This document shows, one piece after another, positions 62,344 through 64,000 of a stretch of 64,000 bases of DNA. The notes under the pieces were generated by a model. It had not been told where the DNA came from, searched no databases, and saw only the letters and a program-made list of their open reading frames with translations. The stretch is from Companilactobacillus sp. RD055328. GTDB lineage: Bacteria > Bacillota > Bacilli > Lactobacillales > Lactobacillaceae. Both the position numbers and the translations under genes were made by a program. Positions within the stretch are counted from its first letter, which is position 1. Each line of letters begins with the position of its first letter. The DNA is taken from NCBI RefSeq assembly GCF_022835675.1, contig NZ_BQUT01000005.1, forward strand, positions 681,571 through 745,570, read 5' to 3'.

Positions 62344-63131
62344 TACATAAATTTCTCCCTTAATACATTACTTAAAGTATCAATTACCACTACGACTACG
62401 AAAATAGCAATAATAATAACTGCTGTTTGATCATATCTAAACGATGATAATGACCTCTGTAAATACACACCAATTCCGCCGGCGCCTAAGTATCCCAGAA
62501 CCGTTGATGCACGAACATTAATCTCAAACGTATATAGGAAGTAACTAATAAAATTATTCAATACCTGCGGAATAATTGCTATCATGATAATTTGTATCTT
62601 ATTAGCTCCACTAGTAGTTAAAGCTTCAATGGAGCCGATATCAATTGTTTCAATTGCTTCATAAAAAAGTTTAGAAATCATTGCAAATGAAAAAACTGCT
62701 AAAGTTGCAACCCCTGCGACTGGTCCAATTCCTACAATTGCTACAAACAATGCTGCTAGTAACAAATCAGGTAATGTTCTCATCAAGTTTAAAAAGAAAC
62801 GAACTATCCCGGTAACAAACTTATTTTTAATAACAGTTCTTGCAGCAATAAATGATACCGGGAGCGCAACAATTGTTCCGATACTTGTACCAATTACTGC
62901 CATTTGAATGGTTTCTAATAGTGGACTTAATATGTACTTAGTATAAGCCCAGTCAGGGTGTGCCATTTGAGTTAGCAATTCAAAAAATTGTGAAATATTT
63001 TGAACTAGTAATTCAAAATTAACACCGGTTATGACAGAACTTGCTACTAAACAAAAGATAAATAGACCAAACCATAGAATAAATTTCACATGGAATTTTT
63101 GAATTAAAGTTCTCTGTGGAATTTCATTCAT
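62343..63131 (-). CDS. phnE: Phosphonate/phosphate-type ABC permease (PhnE-like, first)
   Basis: 262 residues from the ATG at 63131 (AAGGAG, 10 bases upstream). [20 protein letters not shown] is the EAA loop; [17 protein letters not shown] the end signature. A paralogue of the next gene; the two likely form a heterodimeric channel. It overlaps the ATPase gene by 8 bp. Confidence 0.9.
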   Translation of the reverse strand: MNEIPQRTLIQKFHVKFILWFGLFIFCLVASSVITGVNFELLVQNISQFFELLTQMAHPDWAYTKYILSPLLETIQMAVIGTSIGTIVALPVSFIAARTVIKNKFVTGIVRFFLNLMRTLPDLLLAALFVAIVGIGPVAGVATLAVFSFAMISKLFYEAIETIDIGSIEALTTSGANKIQIIMIAIIPQVLNNFISYFLYTFEINVRASTVLGYLGAGGIGVYLQRSLSSFRYDQTAVIIIAIFVVVVVIDTLSNVLREKFM

Positions 63132-63900
63132 AGACCTTCTCCTTTTTAGTATTCTCACCATCATAGATACTATCTAAATCAGAATCAGTTACATTATCTA
63201 TTGGCTTATCATAAATTAACTCGCCATCTCGAAGCCCAATTATACGAGTAGCATACTTCTTAGCAAGTTCTTTAGAATGAAGATTGACCATAATTGTAAT
63301 TCCTAATTCTTCATTAATACTTCTTAAATCATCAAGAACTAGTTTTGCAGTCAATGGATCTAAGGATGCTATTGGTTCATCAGCCAAGATAATCTTTGGA
63401 TCTTGCACCAATGCTCTAGCAATTGCCACACGTTGTTGTTGGCCACCAGATAAAGCATCAGCTCTGGTATATATTTTTTCTAATAGTTGCACTTTTTTTA
63501 ATGCTTGTTCTACTTTCAACTTATCTTCTTTTGAGAATAATCCAAAAACACTTCGCAATGTTGAATAGTGCCCAACTCTACCTGACATAACATTTCGTTG
63601 CACGCTAGATTGTTTAACTAAATTAAAACTTTGAAAAATCATCCCGATATTTCTTCTTAATTCTCGAAGTTTTTTCCCTTTAGCTGCAACAATGGATTCA
63701 CCTGCAATCAATACATCACCTGAACTAATCGTTTGTAATTGATTAATCGATCTTAATAGCGTACTCTTCCCAGCACCTGATAAACCAACGATAACAATAA
63801 ATTCGTTAGGCTTAACTGATAAATTGATGTCTTTTAAACCTTTTGCTCCATTATCGTATATTTTAGAAACATTCTTAAATTCAATAATAGGCTCATTCAT
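63124..63900 (-). CDS. phnC: Phosphonate/phosphate-type ABC ATPase
   Basis: 258 residues from the ATG at 63900 (GGCGG 10 bases upstream; the ATG at 63921 lies in the T tract of a hairpin). Walker [10 protein letters not shown], signature LSGGQQQRV, Walker [13 protein letters not shown], and the PhnC-specific insertion [20 protein letters not shown]. It energises the two permeases that follow. Confidence 0.93.
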   Translation of the reverse strand: MNEPIIEFKNVSKIYDNGAKGLKDINLSVKPNEFIVIVGLSGAGKSTLLRSINQLQTISSGDVLIAGESIVAAKGKKLRELRRNIGMIFQSFNLVKQSSVQRNVMSGRVGHYSTLRSVFGLFSKEDKLKVEQALKKVQLLEKIYTRADALSGGQQQRVAIARALVQDPKIILADEPIASLDPLTAKLVLDDLRSINEELGITIMVNLHSKELAKKYATRIIGLRDGELIYDKPIDNVTDSDLDSIYDGENTKKEKVYE

Positions 63901-63924
63901 ATTGATTAACCGCCTTCTCATAAA

Positions 63925-63957
63925 AAAGGGCGTTTATCAAAAATAAACGACCTTTCC
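63925..63957 (-). terminator. Hairpin between binding-protein gene and phnC
   Basis: AAAGGtCGTTTAT-ttttg-ATAAACGcCC with T6 on the minus strand. A partial terminator here would give more binding protein than membrane components. Confidence 0.65.
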
Positions 63958-64000
63958 CTAATTCATATTATTTTTTTCGAAAATTATTTTGTTAGCTTTT
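63958..64000 (-). CDS. Probable substrate-binding protein of the Phn transporter, last 14 codons
   Basis: Reads KANKIIFEKNNMN-stop into the right edge, upstream of phnC in the same direction. The position is that of PhnD in phnDCEE operons. Too short to recognise by sequence; the call rests on synteny. Confidence 0.4.
   Translation of the reverse strand, partial: KANKIIFEKNNMN

Overview
The window is low-GC Firmicutes DNA and almost certainly chromosomal sequence of a lactobacillus (family Lactobacillaceae). The evidence is strong AGGAGG-type ribosome binding sites, frequent TTG starts, T-box and L-box leaders, WxL and LPxTG surface proteins, a DtpT-type peptide symporter, a nucleoside deoxyribosyltransferase and several Mga-like regulators. 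A Companilactobacillus-like species is my guess from gene content; no rRNA or species marker is present to prove it.

Layout. 1-4262: the end of an exopolysaccharide locus on the minus strand (Wzy-like polymerase, Wzz-like protein, two GT2 glycosyltransferases, start of rmlA). 4388-9751: two secreted cell-wall hydrolases (GH73 glucosaminidase and amidase) that carry the same five-module tail. 9828-11777: a NagR-like GntR regulator, tRNA-Tyr/tRNA-Gln and a class-A-like serine hydrolase. 11922-14969: a probable small integrative element between 45-bp direct repeats, at the 3' end of a POT peptide transporter gene. It carries a membrane protein, an LPxTG/FIVAR protein and a frameshifted small tyrosine recombinase. 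14929-21391: peptide transporter, aquaglyceroporin, TMEM175-type channel, cpRec-like protein, hydrolase, tRNA-Thr, tRNA-Asn and serS with a T-box. 21650-28702: Mga-like regulator, lysine permease under a lysine riboswitch, GNAT, ABC exporter and thiol peroxidase. 28742-34678: an arylsulfotransferase plus MacB-like ABC operon, divergent from a two-component system. 34704-36632: a YtrA-type GntR/ABC operon with a palindromic operator. 36762-46756: membrane-anchored flavodoxin-like protein, GNAT, NAD-binding protein, second Mga-like regulator, metNIQ under a methionine T-box, LOG protein, TetR and a FtsX-type ABC pair. 46872-49371: ion transporter, deoxyribosyltransferase and HD phosphohydrolase. 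49472-55160: a WxL surface cluster with a divergent Mga-like regulator. 55195-61479: tRNA-Thr, DtxR regulator, DUF975 protein, a tryptophan ABC transporter behind a single-Trp leader peptide with tandem terminators, and a PadR/DUF1700/DUF4097 envelope operon. 61555-64000: phosphonate/phosphate-type ABC transporter.

Two themes run through the window. One is envelope construction and its control: EPS, hydrolases, WxL and LPxTG proteins, and several regulator/ABC pairs. The other is amino-acid supply under RNA control: Ser and Met T-boxes, a Lys riboswitch and a Trp leader peptide. The most interesting candidates for new biology are the 3-kb integrative element, the Trp leader, the ASST/ABC/two-component module and the twin A-A-B-A-B hydrolases. 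All functions are inferred from sequence reading; no database search was run.
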